Positions 48,175 to 60,499 are shown, counted from the stretch's first letter. The stretch is 64,000 nt of DNA from Physella acuta (GCF_028476545.1 NW_026733088.1:67001-131000); one strand, 5' to 3'. Made by a program: numbers and translations. Notes: generated by a model not told the origin, from the sequence alone.

Positions 48175-48365
48175 AGTATCACTTAACACAAAATTAAATC
48201 GTCGTCTTAGTTTACCGATCCCTTATAATTTCTTCCAAAAACATAGCTTCGCCTACTCTGGTTCCAATATGTGGAACAATCTTCTTAATAAAATAAAACT
48301 ATCTAGATCTGAAAATATATTCAAAACTAAACTAAAACAACAATTATTTAATGACCTCCCTTACT
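48175..48365 (+). mobile_element. LINE 3' coding fragment
   Basis: The plus frame reads NTKLNRRLSLPIPYNFF, then HSFAYSGSNMWNNLLNKIK, then ENIFKTKLKQQLF, stop. 'FAYSG..MWN.L...I......FK.KLK..LF' is the well-known C-terminal end of CR1/Jockey-like reverse transcriptases. Only the last ~60 codons remain. Confidence 0.75.
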
Positions 48366-48456
48366 GACTCATGCAACATTTCTCATTCATCTATTATATT
48401 CTTATTTTATCTCATTTTGTATTATAACTATGTAATATTATTTCTTTATTCAACAT

Positions 48457-49062
48457 TTTTACTTTCTCGTATATACGAAGTATAGAGAAAGTCTTGTAAT
48501 CGGAAAAACATAATTTTGCAATCTTGTCCGTATGTCTGTATGTCTGTCTGTGTGTGTGTGTGTGTGTAAACACGATAACTTGAGTACCGTTACAGCTAGG
48601 TTGATGACATTTCATATATAAGTATTTTATCAAAATCGCTGATACGTATCAACTTTTGAGCAATTTCCAAAAACCGGAAGTGGTACTTTTTCTACTTTGA
48701 GATTTTCAAAAGCCTATAACTTAGGTTCTATTTCAGAAAGATAAATGAAATTTCACATGTAAGTAAAAGATCTAATTCTCTACCTTCTGTCAAATTTTGA
48801 GTAATTTCCGTTGACCGGAAGTAGTAATTTACGCTATTTTTAATTTCTTAAAAAAACTAATGTAAATTTATAAAGTACTAATAATATTGCGCACTATTAT
48901 GCACATTTTATTTGGCGTTCACTTGGTGTGCAATTTTTTTTTTCTACGAGATTTTATTCTATTTTAAAAACTTTAAGTATTTAAAATGGAGTTCCCATCC
49001 CCTGTTGTTTTATATAAGAATATTCGAGAAAGTTTAGGGGATATCACTCCCGGTTTATTTAG
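48457..49062 (-). mobile_element. CTTTCTCG-ended element, complete inverted copy
   Basis: Starts ACTTTCTCGTATATACGAAG and ends ATAAGAATATTCGAGAAAGT...ACTCCCGGTTTATTT. About 606 bp, the best intact copy, and it provides the uninterrupted site for the Helitron at 8748. Confidence 0.85.
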
Positions 49063-49727
49063 ATTTAGGACCGTAAAAATAATAAAAAATAAAAACTTAA
49101 GCCTAAAATTAATCCAGAAATTTAATATGTTTAGAATCAATGCTATAAAAGTTGCAGATCCAGAGAACTTGAAAATAATTTGTTTGAGTTAAAGGCTACA
49201 TTTCTATTTATTTTCATCAAGCCTAAGTTATAACCCGATGTTTCACTTTCGTTAGACAAACATTGATTGGCTGTACAGGAACTCCGTGACCGATTTCTTA
49301 CAGCCCCACTTTATAGTTGTTTTTTTTTTTTGTTTACAAAACTTTGCAGATCAAGTGTTTAAATAACAATGCAAATTTAAAACCCATGACCTAGTTTTTC
49401 TTTTTTTAGCTTACAATGTGTACAATAAAATTTATGGCGGCCTATCGAATAGCAGGATGCCATTGTTTATGTCGCTATTACTCGTGAAAATCAAATTGTT
49501 TTTGCTTTTTTTTTTTTTTAATTCTTATATAGTTACCGAAAATATTAAAAACATCAAATACATCCAATCTTTAGTAAAGTCCGAAAAAAAGCAGACAGAC
49601 AGGATTTTATAACCATATAATTGTAACTACGCCGTGTATGATTTTTAAATTAATCTATGGGCCTCTCAAATACCTTTGAGCCTTTTCTCGCTGGCGTCCA
49701 TTCTTCAAAAGGTTAAGAGTGGGTTTT
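49063..49727. other. Intronic sequence, nothing recognised
   Basis: AT-rich with T runs; no gene or repeat. Confidence 0.4.
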
Positions 49728-51110
49728 TTCTTAAATTTTAGTAAAGGTATTCAATAGATAATACAGTAGTCCACGCTTTTTTTAAATACTTATTTAAAAA
49801 TAAGTGCATGATTATATATTTGAAGAAAATCATTTATTTAATATTTAAAAACATGTTATTAACACGTTTTTAGAAGCTTTTTCGAACTTCCTCGGTCTGT
49901 CGTGCTTTTGTCTGTCTGTAGTCATAGATCGAAACGGCCGAGCAAAATTTCGAGCACTTCTAACTGATCGATTCTTTTCAAATTGGCACTTGTATCAAGA
50001 CCCAATGAAAATACAATATGATATCAAATTTGACTTGAGTGGATGACTAATTCATTTTTTATGAATTTATTAAATTTTTTCTGAAATAAGTAGGGTGCCT
50101 AGTACTATTCTGTTCTATTATACGCGCATTATCATGTTCATTTGGTGTGCAAAAAATTTCTAGTAATGCAATTCTATTGTATTTAAAAAAAATTGGTGTA
50201 CTCAAAAAAACGTGCATTTAATCGTTTTATTAACAAACTTTTAAGTAATAATGTACGAAAAATAAAGGTTTTTCTTTAAACACTAGGCATGCTGCTCAGC
50301 TTCGCTTAGGCTTTCGAAAACATTGAGAATTTTGACCCCCTCATCGTAGACTTTTCGGCCAACCGGCCCCCGTGTTCTGTCGTCCCAAGGCAAGATCCTG
50401 CCAAATTTGAAGCAACTGCGGCGCCGGGAAGTGCCCTATCGGGCACCCGACAACTTAGCTTTATAGATCATCTAGATCTAGATGATCTAGAACATCTAGA
50501 TCTAGATCAATCGCTAGATCTAGAATCTCTAGATCTAGAATCCAAATAGATAAAATAATTTTTTTTAAGTTTAGGCCGAGAAAATCGTATTGTATACATT
50601 TCATAGCGTACATAGATCTAGCTCTAAATCATATTTGAATGAAATAGTTCATTTTTAAAAATTCTAAACTCGGAAGATGACGTCATCAGTTTCGTGCTCT
50701 TGTTTTAGTGTTTTAGTGTAAACAATAAGCGACGTCATTGTTAAATGCGTTCTTGTCCCAAGTTTATACACTTTTCTGGTTGCATAAATAATACTGTTTC
50801 TCTATATTCGAATACGCCTTTATTTTTTATTTTTCTTCTTTAAATAAAATTGTGGTTATACATTTAAAACATCTAACATATTATTTTCAACAAAAGTCCG
50901 TAAAAAGTTCTTCATATATCGCTGCCGATTCTGACGTGATGTCCGGCGAAAATATTTTGCGGACAGAGAGAGAGAAGTGCGCACATGGGGAATTATATAT
51001 TAGGATATAATGATACACTACTATTTAAATATCTATAAGGAAAAGCGTGGGTCTCTTCCTATATACTAGTAAAGGTATTCAATAGATAATATAGTAACCA
51101 ACCCCTTTCT
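49728..51110 (-). mobile_element. Palindromic-family element split by a Helitron
   Basis: Left edge AGTAAAGGTATTCAATAGAT then CCACGCTTTTTT; right edge AAAAGCGTGGGTC and again AGTAAAGGTATTCAATAGAT. The outer parts (49728-50282, 51006-51110) are a diverged inverted copy; the Helitron lies between. Confidence 0.7.
50283..51005 (-). mobile_element. Non-autonomous Helitron, second copy (723 bp)
   Basis: Read on the minus strand it starts TCCTAATATATAATTCCCC after an A and ends GCATGCCTAG before a T, with no duplication, exactly as at 8748-9625. It is about 155 bp shorter by internal deletion near the GC-rich core. It carries repeated AGATCTAGAT text at 50465-50530. Confidence 0.85.
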
Positions 51111-51275
51111 TTACATTTATGTGCTGGCGCTGATTGATTTCAGTCCAGCGTATCATGCAAAGATGGAGTGTAATTAATTAATAATGGGAGCTAAATATAA
51201 ATATACGACCGGAGGTTAAATATCAGGAGCTTAATTTGCAGATGGAGCTTAATACTAAGTAGTGGTACAGGCATG

Positions 51276-51770
51276 GGCTAGCAGTTAGTGTTATGGTTAA
51301 CCCTAACCCAAGGGTTAGAAGTTGGAGTTATGGTTAACCCTAACATAAGGGCTAGCAGTTAGTGTTATGGTTAACCTTAACCTAAGGGCTAGCAGTTAGA
51401 GTTATGGTTAACCCTAACCCAAGGGTTAGAAGTTGGAGTTATGGTTAACCCTAACATAAGGGCTAGCAGTTAGTGTTATGGTTAACCCTAACCTAAGGGC
51501 TAGCAGTTAGAGTTATGGTTAACCAAGTTGGAGTTATGGTTAACCAAGTTGGAGTTATGGTTAACCCTAACCCAAGGGCTAGCAGTTAGAGTTATGGTTA
51601 ACCAAGTTGGAGTTATGGTTAACCAAGTTGGAGTTATGGTTAACCCTAACCCAAGGGCTAGCAGTTGGAGTTATGGTTAACCAAGTTGGAGTTATGGTTA
51701 ACCAAGTTGGAGTTATGGTTAACCCTAACCCAAGGGCTAGCAGTTAGAGTTATGGTTAACCCTATCCCTA
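51276..51770 (+). repeat. ~38-bp and shorter telomere-like minisatellite
   Basis: Units such as GGGCTAGCAGTTAGAGTTAT followed by GGTTAACCCTAACCCAA, mixed with 19-bp GTTGGAGTTATGGTTAACCA units. Each unit carries one AACCCTAACCC. Confidence 0.9.
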
Positions 51771-52059
51771 TCCCCAAGGGTGAGACGTAATAACTGGAAC
51801 CTCATTGTCGGGAGCTATGTGTCGAAGGCCTTTTTGCTCATTTGATTTGAAAAATGTCGATTTGGTGAGTGGTAGGGTGGTAGGGTGGTAGAGTTGTTTC
51901 TTTGGGGCCAACTTTAGTATAATCACTGGTAGTTTAGACGTGCAATACATAGCAATACATACAGCCATAGCTCTATGTGTATGTTAGACTTTTTATGCTC
52001 CAATAAGCAATTGCCAACCCTACTGCAATTAATAATTGATGAAGCAAATGAATACTTAC

Positions 52060-52236
52060 AATATCTGAAGAGCACTATTGATTTCAACCATGACCACTCG
52101 GTGACGTCAGCTTTCAGAACTTGAAAACAGTTGATGACGTCACGAATTTCTTGAAGCTGGCCATACAAGTTGAGCAGAGCCTGGCTATGCTTCACAGAGA
52201 CGTCGTGAGCGAAGTCGAACGTCGAAAGGATGGCGT
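52060..52236 (-). CDS. NR2E-like: NR2E-type nuclear receptor exon (helices 6-8)
   Basis: Acceptor TTTGTTTGACTTCAG (first base 52236), donor ATATT|GTAAGTATT (last base 52060), phase 1 in and out. It reads AILSTFDFAHDVSVKHSQAL, then LNLYGQLQEIRDVINCFQVL, then KADVTEWSWLKSIVLFRY. The stretch 'L.AD.TE...LK.IVLF' is the conserved helix 7-8 region of NR2 receptors (compare LRLDATEFACLKAIVLFK). It was joined to its neighbours by phase and by family order. Confidence 0.9.
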
Positions 52237-52255
52237 CTGAAGTCAAACAAAGCTT

Positions 52256-52440
52256 ACTTTAATAAACAGTGGCGTAGTTAGTGGGTGGGGCGACAAATTT
52301 AATTGTCTTCTACCTTGATTGTGTAACGGTAAAATAAATACCTTAATAGTGACCGGTAAAAACCGGAGAGTGGGGGGGGGGGTGGTTTGGGGGAGAAGAG
52401 GATGCGTTTTTTCTCTAGCGTAAATCAAAAGGATTTACAG
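52256..52440 (+). mobile_element. Transposon-end-like motif with G-run
   Basis: ACAGTGGCGTAGTTAGTGGG resembles the starts at 14158 and 31002; a G run follows at 52372. The other end was not found. Confidence 0.35.
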
Positions 52441-52715
52441 CTGATTTGTGAGTTGATAAAACTAGGCAAATTGTATTAATGCATAATTTACGATTTCTCC
52501 AGCAAATGTTATTAATAAATGGCGCGATTAGTATTTTGCAGTTAAAAATGACGATTCTTTCAATGTAATGGATGAGATTAGAGAAGGTTACTTAATTGCA
52601 TTACATTTTGAAATAATATAGAGATAAGTTGTTCTATGAAAGCCTTGAGTGTATTTAATCAACCTTCGTAATACTGAGGTAGGACAAATATTGACGACCA
52701 CTCCTGTGTCAGGGG

Positions 52716-52812
52716 CGTTACATGCAGTGCCGGCGCCAGGTTATTTAGCGCCCAAGGCAAAACTTATTAAAACGCCCCACCCCCTCTCCTGCAATATTTT
52801 TACGGACCCCCT

Positions 52813-52905
<93 letters not shown>
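52716..52905 (+). repeat. (TA)n run after a CAGTGCCGGCGCCAGG motif
   Basis: GCAGTGCCGGCGCCAGGTTA and GGCGCCC-like text look like a degraded transposon end. A ~42-unit TA tract (52817-52900) follows. Confidence 0.7.
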
Positions 52906-53148
52906 GACAGTCTCACTAAATTCTAATTTAAATCATTTGATTGCAAAGTATATCCATCACGAGACCACAACCCACACAGAGATTGGCTCGAACTCATTTC
53001 TGGCTTGGAATAATCGTTTTAAAATTTCTTATTTACGTCCAACGAAAATTATGGATAGTGTTCCTTCTTATTTGGCAAGTCGGTCAAAGACAATGAATCT
53101 GGAAACTTTGTAATGGGTTCCCGCGTTCTTTTTTTGTGTTTTTTTTTC

Positions 53149-53850
53149 ACATGTGCTTTGACCACAGCGGGGCCTTGACCACAACGGGGCTTTGACCGCA
53201 GGGGGGGGGGGGATAATGCATAGAATTTAAAATAGTAATTATAAACTGCAACTTTAATTTTAATTAATGATACAATTAATACCATTTTATACATGTTTTA
53301 TGAAAGTCCATTAATATAAATTAACATGTACTAAAATAGTCAAGATGGATATTTTAGTCTCCACATAAAGGCTGGTGCTAGACCTCATAGATTTATTTTA
53401 AATATAAATGGAACACGAATAATTCGACATATAACTAGTTTCAAAAATAAATAATGTAGATGTACTTGAAAATACATAGCATATATAAAGGATAAAAAAG
53501 GATAAAAAAACATGTCAACAGTATAGTCAAAGAGGTAATACTTGTATGGTTAACTAAATGGCAGAAAAATTAACATGCTATTACATCCTGCCGCAATTTA
53601 AAATATAATTACAAAACTTTTTAAATTAACCCTTTCCATATGTGGACAAAGCGCTTTTTATCAAACGCCAGCATTGGACAAACCATCTGTGATCAAAGAC
53701 CCTATATGGACAAACCATCTGTGATCAAAGACCCTATATGGATAAAACACCTGTGATCAAAGCCGCACACAGCGCTTGTGATAAAACACCCGTTGACAAA
53801 CCACCTGTGATCAAAACCCTCTGATAAGAAAACACATGTGGTCAAACAGA
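53149..53850 (-). mobile_element. Foldback element, inverted second copy
   Basis: Arms of TGCTTTGACCACAGCGGGGC (53149-53215) and of inverse TGATCAAAGACCCTATATGG units (53640-53850) enclose the same AT-rich middle as 47650-48060 in reverse order. No clear target duplication found. Confidence 0.7.
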
Positions 53851-54189
53851 CTGCATGAATGCTTACATAATGTGTGATTGATTACATAATGTATGTCTGG
53901 CTACAGAATGTATGACTGCCAAGTGATTAGATGACTGCCTACATAATCTTTGACAGCCTACAGACTTTTTGGATGAATGAATCCTCTATAGAACAATAAA
54001 TGTACATTTAGAGCGATTTTAGAACATTTTGGTTAATGGTTTGTTACGATGTACTTCTGTCCCTGATTAATGGACTGTTTGTCTTCAAGATGACAGATAA
54101 TATAATGATATAACTGTGAAATATTCATAAATGTTTTTAAAAATAATTTAAAAAAACTTATTTTACTTCAAGTATTTTAAAAAGTATAC

Positions 54190-54424
54190 TTGTATCAAAA
54201 TGAAATCCTTTTTCGGCAGCAAAAAGCACAAAGAGCTCTCCCCATGTAGTCTCCAACAGCGCCCTCTGGTCAAATTCATCCAATGAAATAAAGGCTGGGA
54301 GTGACCTTGCCCACTTGGCGCACGAGAAAAGTACATCCTCAGCCAATGAAATTACTTTCTGGATTGGTAAACTTGCTCCGTTTGCCAAGGAAAAAAAAGG
54401 ATGGGACAGCGGCGAACTGAGAAA
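54190..54424 (-). CDS. NR2E-like: NR2E-type nuclear receptor exon (helices 2-5, LBD signature)
   Basis: Acceptor TTTTTTCTTTTAG (first base 54424), donor ACAA|GTATAC (last base 54190), phase 0 in and 1 out. It reads FLSSPLSHPFFSLANG, ASLPIQKVISLAEDVLFS, CAKWARSLPAFISLDEF, DQRALLETTWGELFVLFAAE, KGFHFDT. 'KWARSLPAF..L...DQ..LLE..W.ELF' is the nuclear receptor ligand-binding signature, closest to NR2E. A later donor (GAA|GTAAAA, last base 54167) would lengthen the exon but breaks phase with the next one, so 54190 was chosen. A nearer acceptor (TTTCTCAG) would also break phase. Confidence 0.92.
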
Positions 54425-54691
54425 CTAAAAGAAAAAATTAAAATGATGAGCAACCCCTCGGTAGAGGATTAAGATTTTAATTTCTGAAAGCAAAATTTTA
54501 TGGTTTTGTTATCTGATAACTTATGTTTAAATACAGTAGACAAGGGTCTATATTTAGCATAGAATTTCATGGCCTTAGGCACGACTAAGACTACAACTTT
54601 AACAATACAAATTTATAATTAGGCTTGAAAATGAAGATAAGGGATGGGGGTCATTTAAAGTGTACTCCATTTCTTTAAGGAAAAAACTTAC

Positions 54692-54915
54692 TTGAAAACA
54701 TGGTCCTGTATCTGTGGTCATGTTGTAAGGTAGGTAGACAGAGAAGGGCAGGTGAGCAGAGTGGAGAGGGTTGATTGGTGTGGGCATGAGCACACCAGGT
54801 GAGGAAACACACAATTTGGAAGGTGTCCTTGTCATCGGTGGACTTGTCATCGGTGGACTTGACATCGGTGGACTTGACATCGGTGGACTTGACATCGGTG
54901 GACTTGACATTGATT
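54692..54915 (-). CDS. NR2E-like: NR2E-type nuclear receptor exon (hinge with MSSPP repeats)
   Basis: Acceptor TTTGATAAATTCCAG (first base 54915), donor TTTTCAA|GTAAGTTT (last base 54692), phase 1 in and 0 out, 74 whole codons. It opens with about five copies of the pentapeptide MSSPP, encoded by a 15-bp tandem repeat (GTGGACTTGACATCG on the plus strand, 54834-54908), then TRTPSKLCVSSPGVLMPTP and SVYLPYNMTTDTGPCFQ. Likely a flexible linker between DNA- and ligand-binding domains. The repeat number probably varies between individuals. Confidence 0.85.
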
Positions 54916-54997
54916 CTGGAATTTATCAAATTATATCAAAGCAAAACGCAACAGAACATGTATCATATAAAACATCATCATAAGGCCAATCTGACTC

Positions 54998-54998
<1 letters not shown>

Positions 54999-55070
<72 letters not shown>

Positions 55071-55240
55071 GTGTGGGTGTGTTTTGTATGTGGGTGTGTA
55101 TATATGTATGTGTTTATATATACATATCAATAATATAAGCCGCCATTGTCTTTCTTTTCGTACTCATTTTGCACTCCCGTCCTACCTTCCGTTATCAGTA
55201 TACCCATTTTGTCTTCGCTCACGGAGCTTGGAGAGTGTGA

Positions 55241-55316
<76 letters not shown>

Positions 55317-55332
55317 TATATATATAATATAA
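54999..55332. repeat. Two (TA)n runs
   Basis: 54999-55068 and 55240-55330, separated by GT-rich and unique text; intronic. Confidence 0.95.
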
Positions 55333-55564
55333 GCGGCCAGGGAGTGTGCCAGTCCGTCCTTACGTCATCGCTATTTTGGGATAATAAAAGTAAGCATCAC
55401 ATGCCGTGACTTTGCTTGCATCACACTGTCTTATTATAACTAATGGAGTCTGTTTATGTAACGACTTAATTTTTTGATAGTCTGCAAAGTTTTTACTCGT
55501 TTCTATACTTCAACAAAGGAACCTACAGAAAATATTCAATACACGATTATTGCTAAAACATATT

Positions 55565-56403
55565 AAAAGAATTTATGTCAAATAATATATTCGCTTTTAT
55601 TTCTAGAAAAAATTGATTCATAGTAATAACACTAGTGTCGAATGAAACAAATCAATTAAAATGTTTAATAATTATGCCAGGGGAGGTAATTTAAAAAGAA
55701 ATTCAACTCACCCTAATTATTGCTATTTAAGTAATTCTTTTATTATATATTATTTTCTGATAAGTCGTTACAGAGTTTTATAGCTTTTTTTTTTAGTTTT
55801 TTTTTGTTATTTAAAGGAATGGTTAAATTAGAGAATGTGAGAAAAGTTCGCTGTTGGTGCGGACGTCAATGAAAGCATGTGTTTTTGCTTTTGTGTTTGT
55901 ATTTGTGTTTGCGTGTTGCGTATTGCTTTTGGGTTTGTGTTTGCCTTTGGATTTTGTTTTGTGTTTGCGTTTGTGATTGCGTTTGCATTGTGTTTGCGAT
56001 TTTGTTTGAGTTTGCGTTTGTTTTCTTATATATTTCCATGTGTGTTTACGTTAGTGTTTGTGTTTACGTTTGCATGTTGCATTTGCGTTCTGTTTGTGCT
56101 TGTGTTTGCGTTTGTGTTTGTATTTGTGTTTACGTTTGTGTTTAATATTACCCGATGCGTGTTGCTTTTGTGTTGTGTTTGCGTTTGGGTTTGGGTTTGC
56201 GTTTGCGCTTTATTTGTTTTCGCGTTCTGTTTGCGTTTGTGTTTTAGTTTGAGTTGTGTTTGTGTTTTCGTTTGTAGTTGTATCTATGTTTGCGTTTATG
56301 TTTGCGTTGTGTTTGTGTTTGTGTTTGCGTTTGTTTTTTTGCATTTGTTGTCCTTTGAGTTTGTGTTTGGTTTTGTTCTGTTCCCAACTTGGTACATTTA
56401 AAA
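55565..56403 (-). repeat. Dispersed element with AAACACAAACGC core, copy 2 (inverted)
   Basis: Core of TTTGTGTTTGCG-type units at 55877-56380, with both flanks collinear with 1509-2175. The core is twice as long here, so the tandem part has grown separately in each copy. The 174-codon plus frame (VFVFVFAF-type) is a shadow of the repeat. Confidence 0.7.
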
Positions 56404-56621
56404 CAGGGGTCTCCAAACTACGGCCCGCGGGCCGTATGCGGCCCGCGAGGTCCTCTCATCCGGCCCTCGGAGATCATTTTGTCCACGGAAAAAAACGTTT
56501 GTTGATGATGGCTGAGGAATTTTGACCAGAAAAATCAAAGACTTACCTGAAAGAAACTGGCCCCCGAACTGAAATTTGATAGGTAATGCGGCCCTCGGAC
56601 TGAAAAGTTTGGAGACCCCTG
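56404..56621 (+). mobile_element. hAT MITE, 218 bp, with target duplication
   Basis: CAGGGGTCTCCAAACT at the left and AGTTTGGAGACCCCTG at the right; 8-bp duplication ATTTAAAA (56396-56403, 56622-56629). CGGCCCGCGGGCCG text inside the left end. It landed at the edge of the AAACACAAACGC element. Confidence 0.95.
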
Positions 56622-56738
56622 ATTTAAAACAAAAGATTAACCGTGGCGAAGCATGGGTATGCAGCTTGTATATATAATATAAATAGTATAAATAAATAAA
56701 TAATATATACTATATATAATATATATATACTATATATC

Positions 56739-56827
56739 TAATATATTTCAGACCTAAAAACCCATCTTGCCATATTGTTTGCATACAATATGGCTAGATT
56801 GGGTTTTTAGGTCTGAAATATATATTA
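56739..56827. repeat. Near-perfect hairpin, ~44-bp arms
   Basis: CTAATATATTTCAGACCTAA...GCCATATTGTTTG pairs with CATACAATATGGC...TTAGGTCTGAAATATATATTAG with almost no loop. It lies 110 bp past a receptor exon's donor. It may be a tiny MITE. Confidence 0.85.
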
Positions 56828-56936
56828 GAGTTGTATATGCCGCGGATAAAGCAATGAACAAGTCTAACGATAACCTCAACTCTGGGAAAATTCTGTTTTG
56901 AAATCACATATCAGTAAGTTGAACTAAATTCCTAAC

Positions 56937-57275
56937 CTTGCAATGTATCTAATGAATTAATTTTCTCCGGGCTGGTGGGTTTGGATGAATTGTTCTCTGT
57001 TTTTTTTTCAAATTCTTGTCCGGAGATGTTGCTATGGCAAATGTTGCCATGTGTTGGTGTGTTGACTAATGGGGCTGGTAATATAGTGTTGCCATGCATG
57101 AAGCCAGTCCTCCCCTCCATCTGGACAACGCAAGTATTTTCCTGTCCTGTTTGATCCAGTCCTCTAGTTTCTACGTGTGGGTTGATGGACATAGATGGGT
57201 GACATAACTTGTCAAATATTCGTATCGCGGATGACGTGTCTCTAATTAACGTTGACGGCAATCCATGAAAAAAAC
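56937..57275 (-). CDS. NR2E-like: NR2E-type nuclear receptor exon (hinge)
   Basis: Acceptor CATTTTACCTGTAG (first base 57275), donor TTGCAAG|GTTAGG (last base 56937), phase 1 in and out, 112 whole codons. Readable text: FFHGLPSTLIRDTSSAIRIF, then SMSINPHVETRGLDQTGQ, then GNTILPAPLVNTPTHGN, then KPTSPEKINSLDTLQ. No domain; Ser/Thr/Asn/Pro-rich as in nuclear receptor hinges. Phase fits both neighbours. Confidence 0.8.
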
Positions 57276-57876
<601 letters not shown>

Positions 57877-57999
57877 CGGTCAAAGCCCGAAGTGCGGCAA
57901 AAGCGCAGATTGGCCGGCCAGTGCGCGCATTGGCCGGCTCTCTTGGCCAAAGCCCGAAGAACTTAGCACTCAAATCGTATTTCATACATTGGCCGGTCG

Positions 58000-58308
58000 A
58001 AGCGTGATTGCAGTTGTCGAGGGCGGTTTCTACAAATTAGGAACGGAACATGGTGTTCTAAAACAACTGTAAGCTAGAAGTGAGTTTTCAATTCTTCACG
58101 AAAAACTGCTCTATTATTGTCGTCAGTTGGCATCGAGGATAAATCACTACGAACCATCGCATCTTCACAACCATTAACTAGAGGCCAAGACTACACTCAC
58201 TGCAATTGCACAACTAAGTGCACAACAAATCGCTGCAAGTGTAAAAATAACAAGCTGCTATGTAATTCTAAATGCCATAAAAGTTCAACTTGTTGTAACA
58301 AATGATAA
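58000..58308 (+). pseudogene. Integrase C-terminal fragment (KRBA2-like), fossil
   Basis: The end of the piece reads SLRTIASSQPLTRGQDYTHC, NCTTKCTTNRCKCKNNKLLC, NSKCHKSSTCCNK, which is the cysteine-rich tail typical of KRBA2-like integrases in invertebrates. FYKLGTEHGVLKQL just before it matches the preceding domain. A partial and broken copy. Confidence 0.7.
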
Positions 58309-58461
58309 TATTGATTGATTGAGACTATAGTACAATAAAAAATTTGAATGTTTCTGTCATTTACTTTAATTAATAATCAATAAAGACTTAATTTCATGAT
58401 CCTTACGGCATAAAAAAAACAAAATCTGCTCATGATCTTCTAATTAAGACTTTGGCCAGTC

Positions 58462-58722
58462 CACCAGAGTTTCTTCCAGGCATCTCTTCGGGGGGGGGGG
58501 GGGCCAAGCCCCCCCCCCCCGAAAAATTTTTACCGCCCAGACCCCCCCCCCCCGCCCCCCCCCCCCCCCGAACGAAATGAAATTTATATAATTTATATAG
58601 AAAATATATACTTTTAACAGTGTCCGCCCCCCCCCCGAAGAAAGTCTACCGCCCCCCCCCCCCGAAAATTTCAAGTGCCCCCCGGAGAAAAAAGTTTGGA
58701 AGAAACACTGCGGTCCACCAGG
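58462..58722 (-). repeat. Poly-C/poly-G dispersed element, copy 2
   Basis: CAGAGTTTCTTCCAGGCATC, G and C runs, the shared TATAGAAAATATATACTTTT core, more C runs and a closing GTTTGGAAGAAACACTG. It sits inside the integrase-element mosaic and so is younger than that copy. Confidence 0.7.
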
Positions 58723-59269
58723 GCCAGTCCGCGGACTGGCCGGCCAAAGGCCCATATATATATATATATATGTTACGGTCAAAGCCCGAAGTCGGCCAAT
58801 GCGCGGATTGGCCATGGTGGGCCGGCCAAAGTCTTAATTAGAAGATCATCTGGCTAGGGACGACCGGCCAAAGCCCGAATTAGAAGATCATGGGCAGATA
58901 CGTCCCGGCCAGTGCGCGCATCGGCCGGCCAATGTACAAAATACGATCTTAGTGCTAAGTTCTTCGGGCTTTGACCAAGAGAGCCGGCCAATGAGCGCAT
59001 TGGCCGGCCAATTCGCGCATTGGCCAATATCGCCTCCCATTGATCGGCCAAAGTCCAAAACTTTACTTCATTTCGGCCTTTGGCCGGCCAATCCGCAGAC
59101 TGGCTATGGTAGACCGGCCAGTCAGAATTAGAATATCATCTGGCTAGGGACCAACGGTCAAAGTCCGAATTAGAAGATCATTAGCAGATTTTGGTGTGTT
59201 TTTTTTATACCGTAAGGATTATAAAAATTAAGTCTTTGTTGATTTTTATTTAGAATTACATTATTATTT

Positions 59270-60060
59270 TTACACTTGCAGCGATTTGTTGAGCACTAGG
59301 TTGTGCAATTGCAGTAAATGTAGCCTTGGCCGCCGGTCAGTGATTGTGCAGATGCGATTGTTTGTAGTGATTTTCTTCAGTGCCAACGGACGACAATGAG
59401 AGCCGTTTTTCGTGAAGAATTGAAAACTCACTTCTAGCGTATAGTTGTTTTAATACACAATGTTCCGTTCCTAGCTTGTAGAAAGCGCACTCGACGCTCA
59501 TGACAACTGCAGTGACGCTTCGGGGACCACCGCGATCTCTGCCCACTTCTGTAATACGGATGCGACCAGTATCCCCAACTTCAGTTTGTTTAAATTGTGT
59601 TAGCATCTTAACACCTTGAGTTTGCAAGCTAGTATGAGCTGCTGACCTGTTGTCCATGATTTCTTGTTTATTGTGACATAATCTGCAAGTAATGTTCCCT
59701 CCGTACCCTTCGTCTGGTTCATTGGCTATACCGCAAAATTTTCCTCAGTAGCTAAATTATCGAGAGCCTCTCTTGGTAGATTTGAAGTGCTAAGTCCCAC
59801 TTTTGCTTTGCATCCAAACAAGGTTTCGTATGGCGATTGTTGGATTCCTTGATAAAAATTACGGTTTTTCATAAATTGAATGAATTTAAGACCAACAAGC
59901 TCATTCATTTGTCATCCTTGTCACCATCATGTTTTGAACGTTAGTTGGCACGTTCTACTGAACATTGGCTTTCACTATGCCTTTGTTTTCTGTGAACTAG
60001 TTTAAGTTCACGACACATGTTCTTTAGTTCAGAAATAACTTGATTCAAAAATCATTTTCC
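59270..60060 (-). pseudogene. Integrase fragment (KRBA2-like), fossil
   Basis: Minus strand: QQSPYETLFGCKAKVGL is the signature near the end of the integrase catalytic region; CRLCHNKQEIMDNRSAAH follows as a zinc-binding-like segment; KLGTEHCVLKQLYARSEF is the tail domain also seen in the fragment at 58000. Partial, with a few breaks. It covers more of the protein than the other piece. Confidence 0.75.
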
Positions 60061-60402
60061 ATTAGGATTTGGATTATTTATTTTGGCAGCCATCTGGTAT
60101 GTCTTGCTCTTGATCTGACGGTCCTTTTGGTCCATGTCGCATTGCATATAGAATGCTATACAAACAAAAGCCAAGCAATACGTTACACACAATGAAACCA
60201 CGCCCAAAATAATGAAAACGCGATCACAACTTAGTCTAGATAGAACATTGGCCAGGACATCCCGGCCAGTGCGCGCATTCGCCAGCCAATGTACAAAATA
60301 CGCTCTTAGTGCTAAGTTCTTCGGGCTTTGGCTAAGAAAGCCGGCCAATGCGCACATTGGCCGGCCAATGCGGGCTTTGGTCGCACTTCGGGCTTTGACC
60401 GT

Positions 60403-60405
<3 letters not shown>

Positions 60406-60459
<54 letters not shown>
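60406..60459. repeat. (TA)n microsatellite
   Basis: About 27 units directly against the right end of the integrase-bearing element. Confidence 0.97.
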
Positions 60460-60461
<2 letters not shown>

Positions 60462-60499
60462 GCTAGTGTATTTTTCTTATTCGAGTGCTTAAGGGTTAG

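Noticed and set aside
51775-51845. Extra receptor exon reading KGLRHIAPDNEV
   Set aside because: It looked like helix 8-9 text, but the exons at 52236-52060 and 46682-46547 join directly with correct phase and exact family spacing, leaving no room for it.
55877-56401. 174-codon hydrophobic frame (membrane protein?)
   Set aside because: It is the translation of TTTGTGTTTGCG-type units and the same text is found inverted at 1565-1909 as part of a dispersed element.
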